In this document: piece after piece, positions 1 through 6,024 of the stretch
How positions within the stretch are numbered: the stretch's first letter is position 1
How the letters are laid out: every line of letters starts with the position of its first letter
DNA from: JBBQXV01 sp043785585
GTDB taxonomy: Bacteria; Myxococcota_A; Polyangia; Polyangiales; Polyangiaceae
NCBI GenBank assembly: GCA_043785585.1
Contig: JAYVXB010000305.1
Location: 1 to 6,024 of the forward strand
DNA: 6,024 bases
Direction: 5' to 3'
The notes under the pieces: model-generated
Database searches by the model: none
The model's input: the letters and a program-made list of their open reading frames with translations, nothing else
What the model was told of the DNA's origin: nothing
Made by a program: the position numbers and the translations under genes

Positions 1-1533
1 CGCCGTGACGAGCGGCGTGATGCGCGCCTGCGGGCCGCGCGCGCGCGTGCGGAGCGGGCGGTACGCGACGCGCTCGATCGTCGCCCCGAGGAGCGCCGCC
101 GCGACCATGGCGAGCACGGTCCCCGCAGCGGCCGCGAGCGGCGGAGGGACGCGCGCACCGATCGCGCCGAGCGCGAAGAGCCCCGCGTACGCCGACATCA
201 TCAAGACCTCGCTGTGCGCGAAGTTGATCATCTTGAGCACGCCGAACACCATCGTGTACCCGAGCGCGACGAGCGCGATCATCGCGCCTTGTGCGAGGCC
301 CGTGAGGAGCGCGTCGCGGAGATCCTGCGCGCGCACCGCAGGCCGCGCGATCGCGTCCATCAGTGGCGCGACGCTGCCGCGCATCGGCTGTGCGAGCACT
401 TGGTCGTGGTACCGAAACTGTCCGCCGGTGATTCGGACGACGACGACCGGTTTGTTCGCGTCGTGGTTCTCGTCGATCGTCATCGCGCCCGTCGCGCCGC
501 GGAAGTCGCGCGTCGCGGCGAGCGCATCGCGGATCGCCTCGGGCGACTCGGAGCCGGCGCGGAGGATCGCATCGAGGAGCAGGAGCGCGCCATCGTACCC
601 CTGCGCCGCGATCCCGCTCACCTCGCGCCCGAAGCGCGCGCGGTACGCCGCGACGAACGCGCGCGCGCCGTCCCACGGAACGTCCGGCGCGTAGCTGTTC
701 GTGAAGTACGCGCCCTCGAGCTCTGCGCCCGCGCCCGCGAGCAACACGTCCGAGTCCCAAGCGTCGCCGCCGATGAGCATCGACCCGTCGATGCCCTCGG
801 CCTTCGCTTGGCGCGCGATCGGAACGACGTCCTTGTAGTAGACGGGCACGAAGAGCGCTTCGGGGCTCGCCGCCTTGAGCTCGCGCAAGTACGTCGAGTA
901 GTTCGTCTCGTTCAACGGGTACGCCTTCGCCGCGACGATCTCGCCGCCGAGCTTCTCGAAGCTCGATCGAAACGTCGCCGCGAGGCCCGACGAGTACGTG
1001 TCTTGCGCGACATACAAGAGGCCCACCTTGCGCTTCCCGAGCTTCTCGAAGACGAAGCGCGCCGCGACGTCGCCTTGCTGCGCGTCCGTGAAGCATGCGC
1101 GGAACACCCAGGGTCGTCCGCGCGTGACGTCGACGGCGGTCGACGACGGCGACACCATCGGAACGTGGCGCGTGTTCGCGATGAGGCCGCCGATCATCGA
1201 GCGGCTCGACGCGACCTCGCCGAGGAGCGCGACGACGTGATCGCGATCGATGAGCTGTTGGACCTTTTGCGCCGTCTCGCCTGGGAGCGACTTGTCGTCC
1301 TCTACGAGAACACGGACGCGCTTTCCGCGGATGCCGCCCGCCGCGTTGATGCGATCGACGGCGAGGTCGATCCCCGCGCGCGTGTCGGTGCCGAACGTCG
1401 AGTCGGCGCCCGTGAGCGACAGATACGCGCCGATCCTGATCTCGATGTCGTCGCTTCTCGCGCAGCCGGGACAGCCAACGCAAAGGGCGGCGAGCGCGAG
1501 CACGGCAAGCGCGAGAAAGCACACCCGAAGCAT
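1..1533 (-). CDS. Fused ABC importer: LivK-type substrate-binding domain plus LivH-type permease (3' end cut by window edge)
   Basis: The frame reads without a stop from ATG at 1533 to base 1, giving 511 visible residues. Residues 1-24 form a hydrophobic export signal ending in a Cys-rich stretch (Cys18, Cys21, Cys24); VGC at 19-21 is a weak lipobox. Residues about 31-383 form a type 1 periplasmic binding protein (Peripla_BP_6), recognised by LSLTG (38-42), the INAAGGIRG segment (62-70), the SSR and SPSST ligand-loop regions (109-111, 128-132) and the QGYDG helix start (311-315). After a linker of about 20 residues, residues 404-511 match the start of LivH: ALGYTMVFG (423-431), MINFAHSE (435-442) and ERVAYRPLR (487-495), with hydrophobic segments near 407-431, 443-459 and 466-485. 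The usual NFAHGE is NFAHSE here. By family it would import branched-chain amino acids or a related amide or small polar solute, with LivM/LivG/LivF partners presumably beyond the left edge. The fold and fusion are well supported; the substrate is not known. Confidence 0.9.
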   Translation of the reverse strand, partial: MLRVCFLALAVLALAALCVGCPGCARSDDIEIRIGAYLSLTGADSTFGTDTRAGIDLAVDRINAAGGIRGKRVRVLVEDDKSLPGETAQKVQQLIDRDHVVALLGEVASSRSMIGGLIANTRHVPMVSPSSTAVDVTRGRPWVFRACFTDAQQGDVAARFVFEKLGKRKVGLLYVAQDTYSSGLAATFRSSFEKLGGEIVAAKAYPLNETNYSTYLRELKAASPEALFVPVYYKDVVPIARQAKAEGIDGSMLIGGDAWDSDVLLAGAGAELEGAYFTNSYAPDVPWDGARAFVAAYRARFGREVSGIAAQGYDGALLLLDAILRAGSESPEAIRDALAATRDFRGATGAMTIDENHDANKPVVVVRITGGQFRYHDQVLAQPMRGSVAPLMDAIARPAVRAQDLRDALLTGLAQGAMIALVALGYTMVFGVLKMINFAHSEVLMMSAYAGLFALGAIGARVPPPLAAAAGTVLAMVAAALLGATIERVAYRPLRTRARGPQARITPLVTA

Positions 1534-1551
1534 CTCGGGTACTCTACAAGG
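1534..1551. promoter_or_regulatory. 18-base divergent spacer with -10-like hexamers on both strands
   Basis: Only 18 bases separate the start codons of the transporter fusion (minus) and the amidohydrolase (plus). The spacer holds GTACTCTAC at 1539-1547, with 3-base inverted arms around CTC. It reads TACTCT (1540-1545) on plus and TAGAGT (1546-1541) on minus, both with the A2 and T6 typical of a -10 box, six and seven bases before the respective start codons. Neither gene has a convincing Shine-Dalgarno: AAGG at 1548-1551 touches the plus ATG. Transcripts might therefore be nearly leaderless, or the promoters may lie inside the opposing gene. No -35 consensus was found, and hexamer matches this loose can occur by chance. 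Confidence 0.3.
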
Positions 1552-3162
1552 ATGAGCGCTCTCCGCTCGAAGTCCGTCGTCGCGGCGATCGCCCTCGCGC
1601 TCTCGTCGGGCTGTGGATCGTCGGGGACACCGCCGGATCAGATCCTCTCCGCCGACGCCGCGTTTCCGGATGCCGTGTCTGACGATGCGGGAAATCGCGA
1701 CAGCGCGTCCGTCGACTCCGGCGTCGCGACGATCACGCCCGGCGCCGCGGATCGCATTCTCCTCATCGGCACCGTCGTCACGCCGGACACGTCCTTCGAG
1801 GGCGAGGTCCTCGTCGAGCAAGACAAAATCTCGTGCGCGCAGCCGGGGAACGCGTGCGAAGCGAAACCGGGCGCGACGGGCGCGACGATCATCGACACGC
1901 ACGGCGTCATCCTTCCGGGCCTCATCGACACGCACAACCACATCTTGTTCGACGTCTTCGACGGCGATGACTGGCTGCCGCTGCACCCGTATGGCGATCA
2001 CACCGAGTGGACCGCCGAGGCGAAGTACGCGGCGATGCTCGACGTGAAGCAGTGCCTCGCGAACGACTCGCAGGGGAAGCCTTCGTGGTGCCTCGCCGCG
2101 ACGGCGCTCGGGACGAAGTACGGCAACGCCGCCGGGAGCCTCCGCTGCGAGATGGACAAGTGGGGCGAGCTGAAGGGGATGATTGCGGGGACGACGTCGA
2201 TCGTCGGGCTGCCTGGGACGTCGGCGGCGTGCTTCGGATCGCTGTCGCGATCGATCGACGTCTCGCAGAACGATCTCGGAGCGGACACCGTGCAGACGAG
2301 CGCCATCTTCCCGCCGTCGACTTCGTCCGGCGACGGCGTCTGCGCCAACTTCGCGAGCATGAGCACGAAGGCGTACTTGATCCACGTCGGCGAGGGGCTC
2401 GACGCGAAAGCGCTCGCCGAGTTCTCGACACTGAACACTCTGACCACGACCGACGGATGCCTGCTCGCTCCGCAGACGACGATCACGCACGGGACGGCGT
2501 TCACGGCGACCGAGTTCACGACGATGGCGCAGAAAGGCGTGAAGCTCACGTGGTCGCCCGCGTCGAACGTCGCGCTCTACGGCAACACGGCGAACATCCC
2601 GGCGGCCCTCACGGCGGGTGTGCTGATCGCGCTCGCACCGGATTGGTCGATGGGGGGCAGCCAGAACTTGCTCGACGAGCTGCGCTTCGCCGAAGACTGG
2701 GACAACACGAAGTTCGGCGACAAGCTCACGGCGCAAGACTTGATCAAGATGGTCACGTCGAACGCCGCGAAGGTCGTCGGGTACGAGGATCGAATCGGTC
2801 AGATCAAAGAAGGGCTCGTCGCGGACCTCGTCGTCGTTGGTGGTGATCGCGCGACACCCTTCGCGGCGATCGTCGGAGCGCGTCCGAAGGACGTTCGCAT
2901 CACGATGATCGGCGGCAAGATCCTCTACGGCGACGCGAACCTCAAGAGCGCGGGACCGACGGCGCCCGGCTGCGAGGACATCGACGTCTGCGGGAATGCG
3001 AAGTTCATCTGCGTCGCCGAGGCCGCGACCACCGACAAGCTGAACCAGACGTACGGGCAGATCAAAGCCGCGCTCGAGACGGCGATGACCGACGTCGATA
3101 CGTCGAGCGGCGGGGCCTACAAGTTCGCGCCGCTCGCTCCCCTCGTGAGTTGCGCCAAGTAA
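1552..3162 (+). CDS. Exported (probable lipoprotein) amidohydrolase, ATZ/TRZ-type metal-dependent hydrolase
   Basis: This is a 536-residue amidohydrolase-superfamily enzyme, predicted to hydrolyse or deaminate C-N bonds with one bound metal. The ATG at 1552 is chosen because it is followed at once by a signal: Arg/Lys, a hydrophobic core (9-17), then SSGC with Cys21 as probable lipidation site. Position -3 is Ser rather than the usual Leu, so lipidation is likely but not certain. Residues 22-58 are an Asp/Ala/Ser-rich spacer. The catalytic set is visible: HNH (His128, His130), HVGE (His278 with Glu281 as likely acid/base), THG (His313), and Asp364 in APDW, where relatives usually have GTDW. 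WSPASN (335-340) and NLLDELRFA (372-380) also fit this family, and GLVADLVVV (421-429) is the usual end of the small beta domain. Twelve further cysteines, including Cys95/102 and Cys474/480/487, suggest disulfides in an exported protein. The start lies 18 bases from the divergent transporter gene. The substrate cannot be read from the sequence. Confidence 0.9.
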   Translation: MSALRSKSVVAAIALALSSGCGSSGTPPDQILSADAAFPDAVSDDAGNRDSASVDSGVATITPGAADRILLIGTVVTPDTSFEGEVLVEQDKISCAQPGNACEAKPGATGATIIDTHGVILPGLIDTHNHILFDVFDGDDWLPLHPYGDHTEWTAEAKYAAMLDVKQCLANDSQGKPSWCLAATALGTKYGNAAGSLRCEMDKWGELKGMIAGTTSIVGLPGTSAACFGSLSRSIDVSQNDLGADTVQTSAIFPPSTSSGDGVCANFASMSTKAYLIHVGEGLDAKALAEFSTLNTLTTTDGCLLAPQTTITHGTAFTATEFTTMAQKGVKLTWSPASNVALYGNTANIPAALTAGVLIALAPDWSMGGSQNLLDELRFAEDWDNTKFGDKLTAQDLIKMVTSNAAKVVGYEDRIGQIKEGLVADLVVVGGDRATPFAAIVGARPKDVRITMIGGKILYGDANLKSAGPTAPGCEDIDVCGNAKFICVAEAATTDKLNQTYGQIKAALETAMTDVDTSSGGAYKFAPLAPLVSCAK

Positions 3163-3225
3163 ATGTAGCATGCACGTAAAGGTGGCTGCCTTGCGTTCGT
3201 CGGGAAAAACCGTAGAAGCAGCGTC
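3163..3225 (+). other. 63-base gap with weak ribosome binding site for the radical SAM gene
   Basis: The gap holds AGAAG at 3214-3218, seven bases before the GTG start at 3226, one mismatch from AGGAG. The downstream frame is open from 3169 (after TAG at 3166-3168) and contains no other ATG, GTG or TTG, so 3226 is the first available conventional start. No convincing terminator or promoter is visible. Read-through from the amidohydrolase gene is therefore possible. Confidence 0.4.
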
Positions 3226-4710
3226 GTGAACCTCCTCGCCAAGATCCGCGAACGCCTCGCCGCCGAGACCGGGCGCATCGCGAAAGAGGCGCCGTTCACT
3301 GTCGCGCTCGCGTACCCGTCGCCGTACCGCACGGCGATGAGCTCGCTCGGCTACCAGTGCGTCTACAAAGCGATCATGGAGGCGCCGGGGCTCGGGTGCG
3401 AGCGCGCGTTCCTCGACGACGACGCCGAGGCGGGGAGCGGCGAACGCCCGCTCACGTACGAGTCGATGCGTCCGCTGGAAGAGCTCCCGGTCATCGCGTT
3501 CAGCGTCGCGTACGAGCTCGAGATCGCGGGCGTCGTTCAGCTGCTCGAAGCGGCGGGGATTCCAGCGCGACGAGTCGAGCGCGACGATCGCCATCCGTTC
3601 ATTCTCGGCGGTGGGCCGCTGACGTTCTCGAACCCCACGCCGCTCGGAGGCATCGTCGACGCCATCATCGTCGGCGAGGCCGAGTCGCTCGTCATCGACG
3701 TGCTGCGGGTCCTCGAGTCCACGCGCGGTCGCGCCGCGCAGCTCGACCTTCTCGCGAAGATCCCGCACGTCTTCGTCCCTACCCACCACGAGATCCTGCC
3801 GCCGGTCGCCGCGGCCGACAACGCGATGCTCCCCGCGTGGGCGCCGATCCGCACGCCGAACACCGAGTTCTCGAACATGTTCTTGATCGAGACCGAGCGC
3901 GGCTGCTCGCGCGGATGCCGCTACTGCGTCATGCGCCGCAGCACCAACGGCGGAATGCGCATCGTCCCGAAGGAGAAGATCCTCGAGACGATCCCGAAGG
4001 ACGCGCATCGCGTCGGTCTCGTCGGTGCGGCGGTGAGCGACCATCCGAAGATCGTCGAGATCGTCAACGCGCTCGCGGATCGCGGATGCGACGTGGGACT
4101 CTCGTCGTTGCGGCCCGACCGCTTGAGCGACGAGTTCGTCGCGGCGCTCGCGCGCGTGGGCTACAAGACGCTCACCACGGCGATGGACGGGACGAGCGAG
4201 CGCGTGCGCGACACGCTCGAGCGGCGCGCGCGTCCGAAGCATCTGATCAAGTGCGCGGAGATGGCGAAGAAGCACGGGATGGATCGCCTGAAGCTCTATC
4301 TGATGGTCGGCGTCCCTGGAGAGACCGACGCGGACGTCGACGAGTGCGTCGCGTTCACGACCGAGCTGTCGAGGATCGTCCCTGTCGCGCTTGGCATCGC
4401 GCCGTTCTGCGCGAAGCGAAACACGCCGCTCGACGGCGAGCCGTTCGCCGGCATCGACGTCGTCGACGCACGCCTCCATCGATTGAAGCGCGGCTTGCGT
4501 GGTCGCGTCGACGTGCGATCGACGAGCGCGAAGTGGGCCTGGGTCGAGTACGTCCTCGCGCAAGGCGGCGAAGCTGAAGGGCTCGCCGTCATCGACGCGG
4601 TACACGCTGGCGGAGGCTTCGCCGCGTACAAGCGCGCGTTCGCCGCGATTGGAGCGACGGAAGCGCGAACGAGCGCCCCCGCGCGGAGATCGCTCAGCGT
4701 CCTCGCGTGA
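3226..4710 (+). CDS. B12-binding-domain radical SAM protein (TIGR03960-like)
   Basis: This is a 494-residue protein starting at GTG 3226. Residues 23-165 have the Rossmann-like B12-binding layout of this family: FTVALAYPSPY (24-34), MSSLGYQ (38-44), AFSVAYELE (91-99), LGGGPLTFSNPTPLGG (127-142) and IIVGEAE (147-153). I see no DxHxxG motif, so cobalamin, if bound, would not use the classical His ligand. The radical SAM core follows: CSRGCRYC (Cys227, Cys231, Cys234) should hold the [4Fe-4S] cluster that cleaves S-adenosylmethionine. LSSLRPDRLSDE (292-303), TTAMDGTSERVRDTL (317-331) and YLMVGVPGETDAD (358-370) match the barrel of this family. The C-terminal part (about 390-480) resembles the ordinary family tail. 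In several other bacteria, from memory, this family sits beside or is fused to a DUF2344/TIGR03936 partner; none is present here. The reaction is unknown for the family. It is probably cytoplasmic, since no signal or membrane segment is seen. Confidence 0.9.
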   Translation: MNLLAKIRERLAAETGRIAKEAPFTVALAYPSPYRTAMSSLGYQCVYKAIMEAPGLGCERAFLDDDAEAGSGERPLTYESMRPLEELPVIAFSVAYELEIAGVVQLLEAAGIPARRVERDDRHPFILGGGPLTFSNPTPLGGIVDAIIVGEAESLVIDVLRVLESTRGRAAQLDLLAKIPHVFVPTHHEILPPVAAADNAMLPAWAPIRTPNTEFSNMFLIETERGCSRGCRYCVMRRSTNGGMRIVPKEKILETIPKDAHRVGLVGAAVSDHPKIVEIVNALADRGCDVGLSSLRPDRLSDEFVAALARVGYKTLTTAMDGTSERVRDTLERRARPKHLIKCAEMAKKHGMDRLKLYLMVGVPGETDADVDECVAFTTELSRIVPVALGIAPFCAKRNTPLDGEPFAGIDVVDARLHRLKRGLRGRVDVRSTSAKWAWVEYVLAQGGEAEGLAVIDAVHAGGGFAAYKRAFAAIGATEARTSAPARRSLSVLA

Positions 4711-4731
4711 GAAATTTCGTCGGGTGATGTG

Positions 4732-4754
4732 CGTCGCTCCTCTTGGGGGCGACG
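4732..4754 (+). terminator. 9-bp stem hairpin between the radical SAM and thioredoxin-like genes
   Basis: CGTCGCTCC (4732-4740) pairs with GGGGCGACG (4746-4754) around a 5-base TCTTG loop: nine pairs, one of them G-U. It begins 22 bases after the radical SAM stop codon and ends about 50 bases before the next start. No T-run follows (TACCATTG), so it is not a textbook intrinsic terminator. It could be a 3' stabilising stem, an attenuator, or chance in GC-rich DNA. Confidence 0.35.
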
Positions 4755-4805
4755 TACCATTGAAGACATCGATGAAAGGCGGCGGAGCGCGCTAAGCTGC
4801 CCCCA

Positions 4806-5495
4806 GTGCCTCCGCCCCCTTCCGCAAATCGCCCGTACATCGTCATGGGCCAGGTCGCGTTCGTCCTTGCTGCCGCTGCGCTCGTCTACGGTTTCGTGGG
4901 CGTGACGCGCGAGGCCGAGCTTCGGCGCCGCTGCAACGCCGCCTGCCTCCTCCACCCGAACTACATGGGCGCGGATCGCAAAGCGCCCGCGTTCGAGCTT
5001 CGCGATTTGTCCGGCAAGACGGTCACGCTGAAGCAGTACGAAGGGAAGGTCGTCGTCCTCAACTTCTGGACGAAGACGTGTGGACCTTGCCTCGAAGAGA
5101 TGCCGGAGCTCGCCGAGCTCGCCAAAGTGCTCCGCGACAAACCCGACGTCGCCGTGATCACGATCTCGATCGACGAGACCGCACAAGAAGCGTCCGGCAC
5201 GCTCAAGTCGATCTTGAAGGAGGATCCGCCGTTCATCACGCTGATGGATCCCGAGAACAAGATCGTCAAAGGGAAGTTCGGCACGACGCTCTTCCCCGAG
5301 ACGTGGATCATCGACAAGCGCGGCGTCATTCGCGCGCGCTTCGACGGCGCGAAGGAGTGGGGAAATCCCGCGGTGGTCGAGTTCGTCGAGCAGCTCCGCG
5401 GTGGCGGCTATTGCCCCGTCGACATCGCGCCGAAGGGGAACCGCGTCGAGATCTTCGGCCCGGCGGCGAAGCTGTGCGAAGGCCCGGGTACGTGA
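4806..5495 (+). CDS. Membrane-anchored TlpA/ResA-like thioredoxin-fold protein
   Basis: This is a 229-residue protein. One N-terminal membrane segment (about 11-33), preceded by Arg9, puts the rest outside the cytoplasm. The thioredoxin-like domain spans about 58-200: APAFELRDLSGK (60-71), VVVLNFWTKTCGPC (82-95) with redox pair Cys92/Cys95, and LFPETWIIDKRG (162-173) with the likely cis-proline Pro164. The insert between strand and helix is typical of the AhpC-TSA/Redoxin (TlpA, ResA, CcmG) branch, whose members reduce or exchange disulfides in exported proteins or apocytochromes. Four extra cysteines stand out: Cys43 and Cys47 just after the membrane, and Cys203 and Cys224 near the C-terminus. 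GTG at 4806 is chosen because the frame is closed upstream by TGA at 4773-4775 and it retains Arg9. ATG at 4845 (residue 14) is an alternative. No clear Shine-Dalgarno is present. No cytochrome-maturation genes are nearby, so the client is unknown. Confidence 0.88.
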   Translation: MPPPPSANRPYIVMGQVAFVLAAAALVYGFVGVTREAELRRRCNAACLLHPNYMGADRKAPAFELRDLSGKTVTLKQYEGKVVVLNFWTKTCGPCLEEMPELAELAKVLRDKPDVAVITISIDETAQEASGTLKSILKEDPPFITLMDPENKIVKGKFGTTLFPETWIIDKRGVIRARFDGAKEWGNPAVVEFVEQLRGGGYCPVDIAPKGNRVEIFGPAAKLCEGPGT

Positions 5496-5508
5496 TGCGC
5501 CACGTTCC
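5487..5508. terminator. Hairpin between convergent genes, possible bidirectional terminator
   Basis: GGTACGTG (5487-5494) pairs with CACGTTCC (5501-5508) except for one T-T mismatch, around a 6-base loop. It spans the stop codon of the thioredoxin-like gene and most of the 17-base gap to the TetR stop codon, a common place for a shared terminator. No T-run flanks it on either strand, so the call is weak. Confidence 0.25.
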
Positions 5509-5512
5509 GTAG

Positions 5513-6024
5513 TCACCGCGTCGTGAGATAGCCGACGATCATCCGCGTCACCTCGCGGACGAGGCGCGGATCCTTTGCGTACTCCGGGCGATCGACGACC
5601 GCGGCGTGCGTGATCGCCATCACGGTGCGCACGAGAATGAACGCGGCCAGCTCGAGGTCGCTCGCCTTGATGTCCTCGCGGGCGTTCCTCAGCTTTTCGA
5701 CGATGACCGCTTCGACGCGATCCTCGAAGCCGACCATCTCGGCGCGCGCGCTGGTTCGGAGCACGTGCTCGATGAGGACGCGGTGCAGCCCTGGGTCGAG
5801 GCCGTGCGCCTCGATCATCGCGCGAAAGAGCTCGTGGATGCGTACCTCGAGGCTCGCTTCGTCGATGTCCGCGAGGTGCCGCGCGACCGTCTCGACGATT
5901 CGCGCGCGATGACGACGGAGCAACGCGACCGCGATCGCGTCCTTGCCCGGAAAGTACTGGTAGAGCGATCCGACGCTGATCCCTGCGGCCGCGGCGATGC
6001 GGTTCGTGGTGGCGCGCGCGTACC
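5513..6024 (-). CDS. TetR-family transcriptional regulator (N-terminus cut by window edge)
   Basis: The frame enters from the right edge on the minus strand and ends at TGA (5515-5513); 169 residues are visible. The first visible residues, YARATTNRIAAAAGIS followed by VGSLYQYFPGKDAI, are the second and recognition helices of a TetR DNA-binding domain and the start of helix 4. Typical members begin about 25-30 residues earlier, so only the first helix and the start codon are missing. The remainder is an all-helical ligand-binding/dimerisation domain resembling the TetR_C domains of AcrR-like regulators, ending VGYLTTR. Such proteins are usually repressors released by a small ligand, often controlling a neighbouring efflux or catabolic gene; here that gene would lie beyond the right edge. 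An internal TTG at 5923 is not the start, since the HTH lies upstream of it in the same frame. The gene converges on the thioredoxin-like gene with 17 bases between stop codons. Confidence 0.93.
   Translation of the reverse strand, partial: YARATTNRIAAAAGISVGSLYQYFPGKDAIAVALLRRHRARIVETVARHLADIDEASLEVRIHELFRAMIEAHGLDPGLHRVLIEHVLRTSARAEMVGFEDRVEAVIVEKLRNAREDIKASDLELAAFILVRTVMAITHAAVVDRPEYAKDPRLVREVTRMIVGYLTTR

Noticed and set aside
320..400. Possible frameshift or sequencing error creating the importer fusion
   Set aside because: Both domains are in one continuous frame from 1533 to 1, the binding domain reaches its natural end, and the linker has ordinary codon use. An indel would be expected to leave a truncated or scrambled junction.
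5..694. Open plus-strand frame of about 229 codons at the left edge
   Set aside because: It is antisense to the LivH and binding-protein coding sequence and encodes an Ala/Arg/Ser-rich product with no domain; an artefact of high GC.
1302..1508. Short minus-strand frame overlapping the importer's 5' region
   Set aside because: It lies in another frame of the same strand as the well-supported binding-protein domain; Arg/Ser-rich with no domain.
1998..2549. Minus-strand frame of 183 codons inside the amidohydrolase
   Set aside because: It is antisense to the region carrying HVGE and THG of the amidohydrolase; no recognisable motif.
3201..3212. CGG/CCG mini-hairpin around an A-rich loop before the radical SAM gene
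   Set aside because: A three-base stem is too short to mean anything.
4932..4955. CxxxCxxxH at residues 43-50 of the thioredoxin-like protein as a haem site
   Set aside because: The c-type haem motif is CxxCH; this spacing does not fit.
4296..5516. Long minus-strand frame (406 codons) across the radical SAM and thioredoxin-like genes
   Set aside because: It spans two well-recognised plus-strand genes and their gap, and is Arg/Glu/Asp-rich without a domain; it fits the antisense pattern seen elsewhere in this GC-rich window.
5513..5923. TTG at 5923 as the start of the TetR gene
   Set aside because: The helix-turn-helix is encoded upstream of it in the same frame, up to the window edge.

Overview
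The window is very GC-rich DNA, with codons ending mostly in G or C and heavy use of GCG, CGC, TCG, ACG, CTC and GTC. The lipoprotein-type signal followed by an Asp/Ala/Ser-rich spacer, together with this codon use, suggests a Myxococcota (Polyangia-like) or similar deltaproteobacterial-grade chromosome. That is inference from style; no marker gene for taxonomy is present. Five protein genes fill nearly all of the window. I see no tRNA, rRNA, CRISPR array, insertion sequence or tandem repeat, and no gene-free stretch over 100 bases.

Left block (1-1533, minus strand): an ABC importer gene in which a branched-chain-amino-acid-type substrate-binding protein (LivK/LivJ-like) is joined in one uninterrupted frame to a LivH-like membrane permease. 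It runs off the left edge. Only 18 bases separate its start codon from that of a divergent plus-strand gene (1552-3162), which encodes an exported, probably lipid-anchored, amidohydrolase of the ATZ/TRZ (cytosine deaminase-like) type with its metal and catalytic residues intact. The shared 18-base start region suggests joint control. One hypothesis is that the hydrolase acts on an amide or cyclic substrate outside the cytoplasm and the divergent transporter imports the product; this is unproven.

Middle (3226-4710, plus): a B12-binding-domain radical SAM protein resembling the uncharacterised TIGR03960-type family, with an intact CxxxCxxC cluster motif. Next (4806-5495, plus) is a membrane-anchored thioredoxin-fold protein of the TlpA/ResA kind with a CGPC active site and four extra cysteines. 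A strong hairpin lies in the 95-base gap between them.

Right edge (5513-6024, minus): a TetR-family regulator converging on the thioredoxin gene, cut at its N-terminus by the window edge. Its targets are probably outside the window. The three plus-strand genes share direction and short gaps (63 and 95 bases) but have no obvious common pathway.

The most notable item is the fused binding-protein/permease and its tightly divergent pairing with the exported amidohydrolase.
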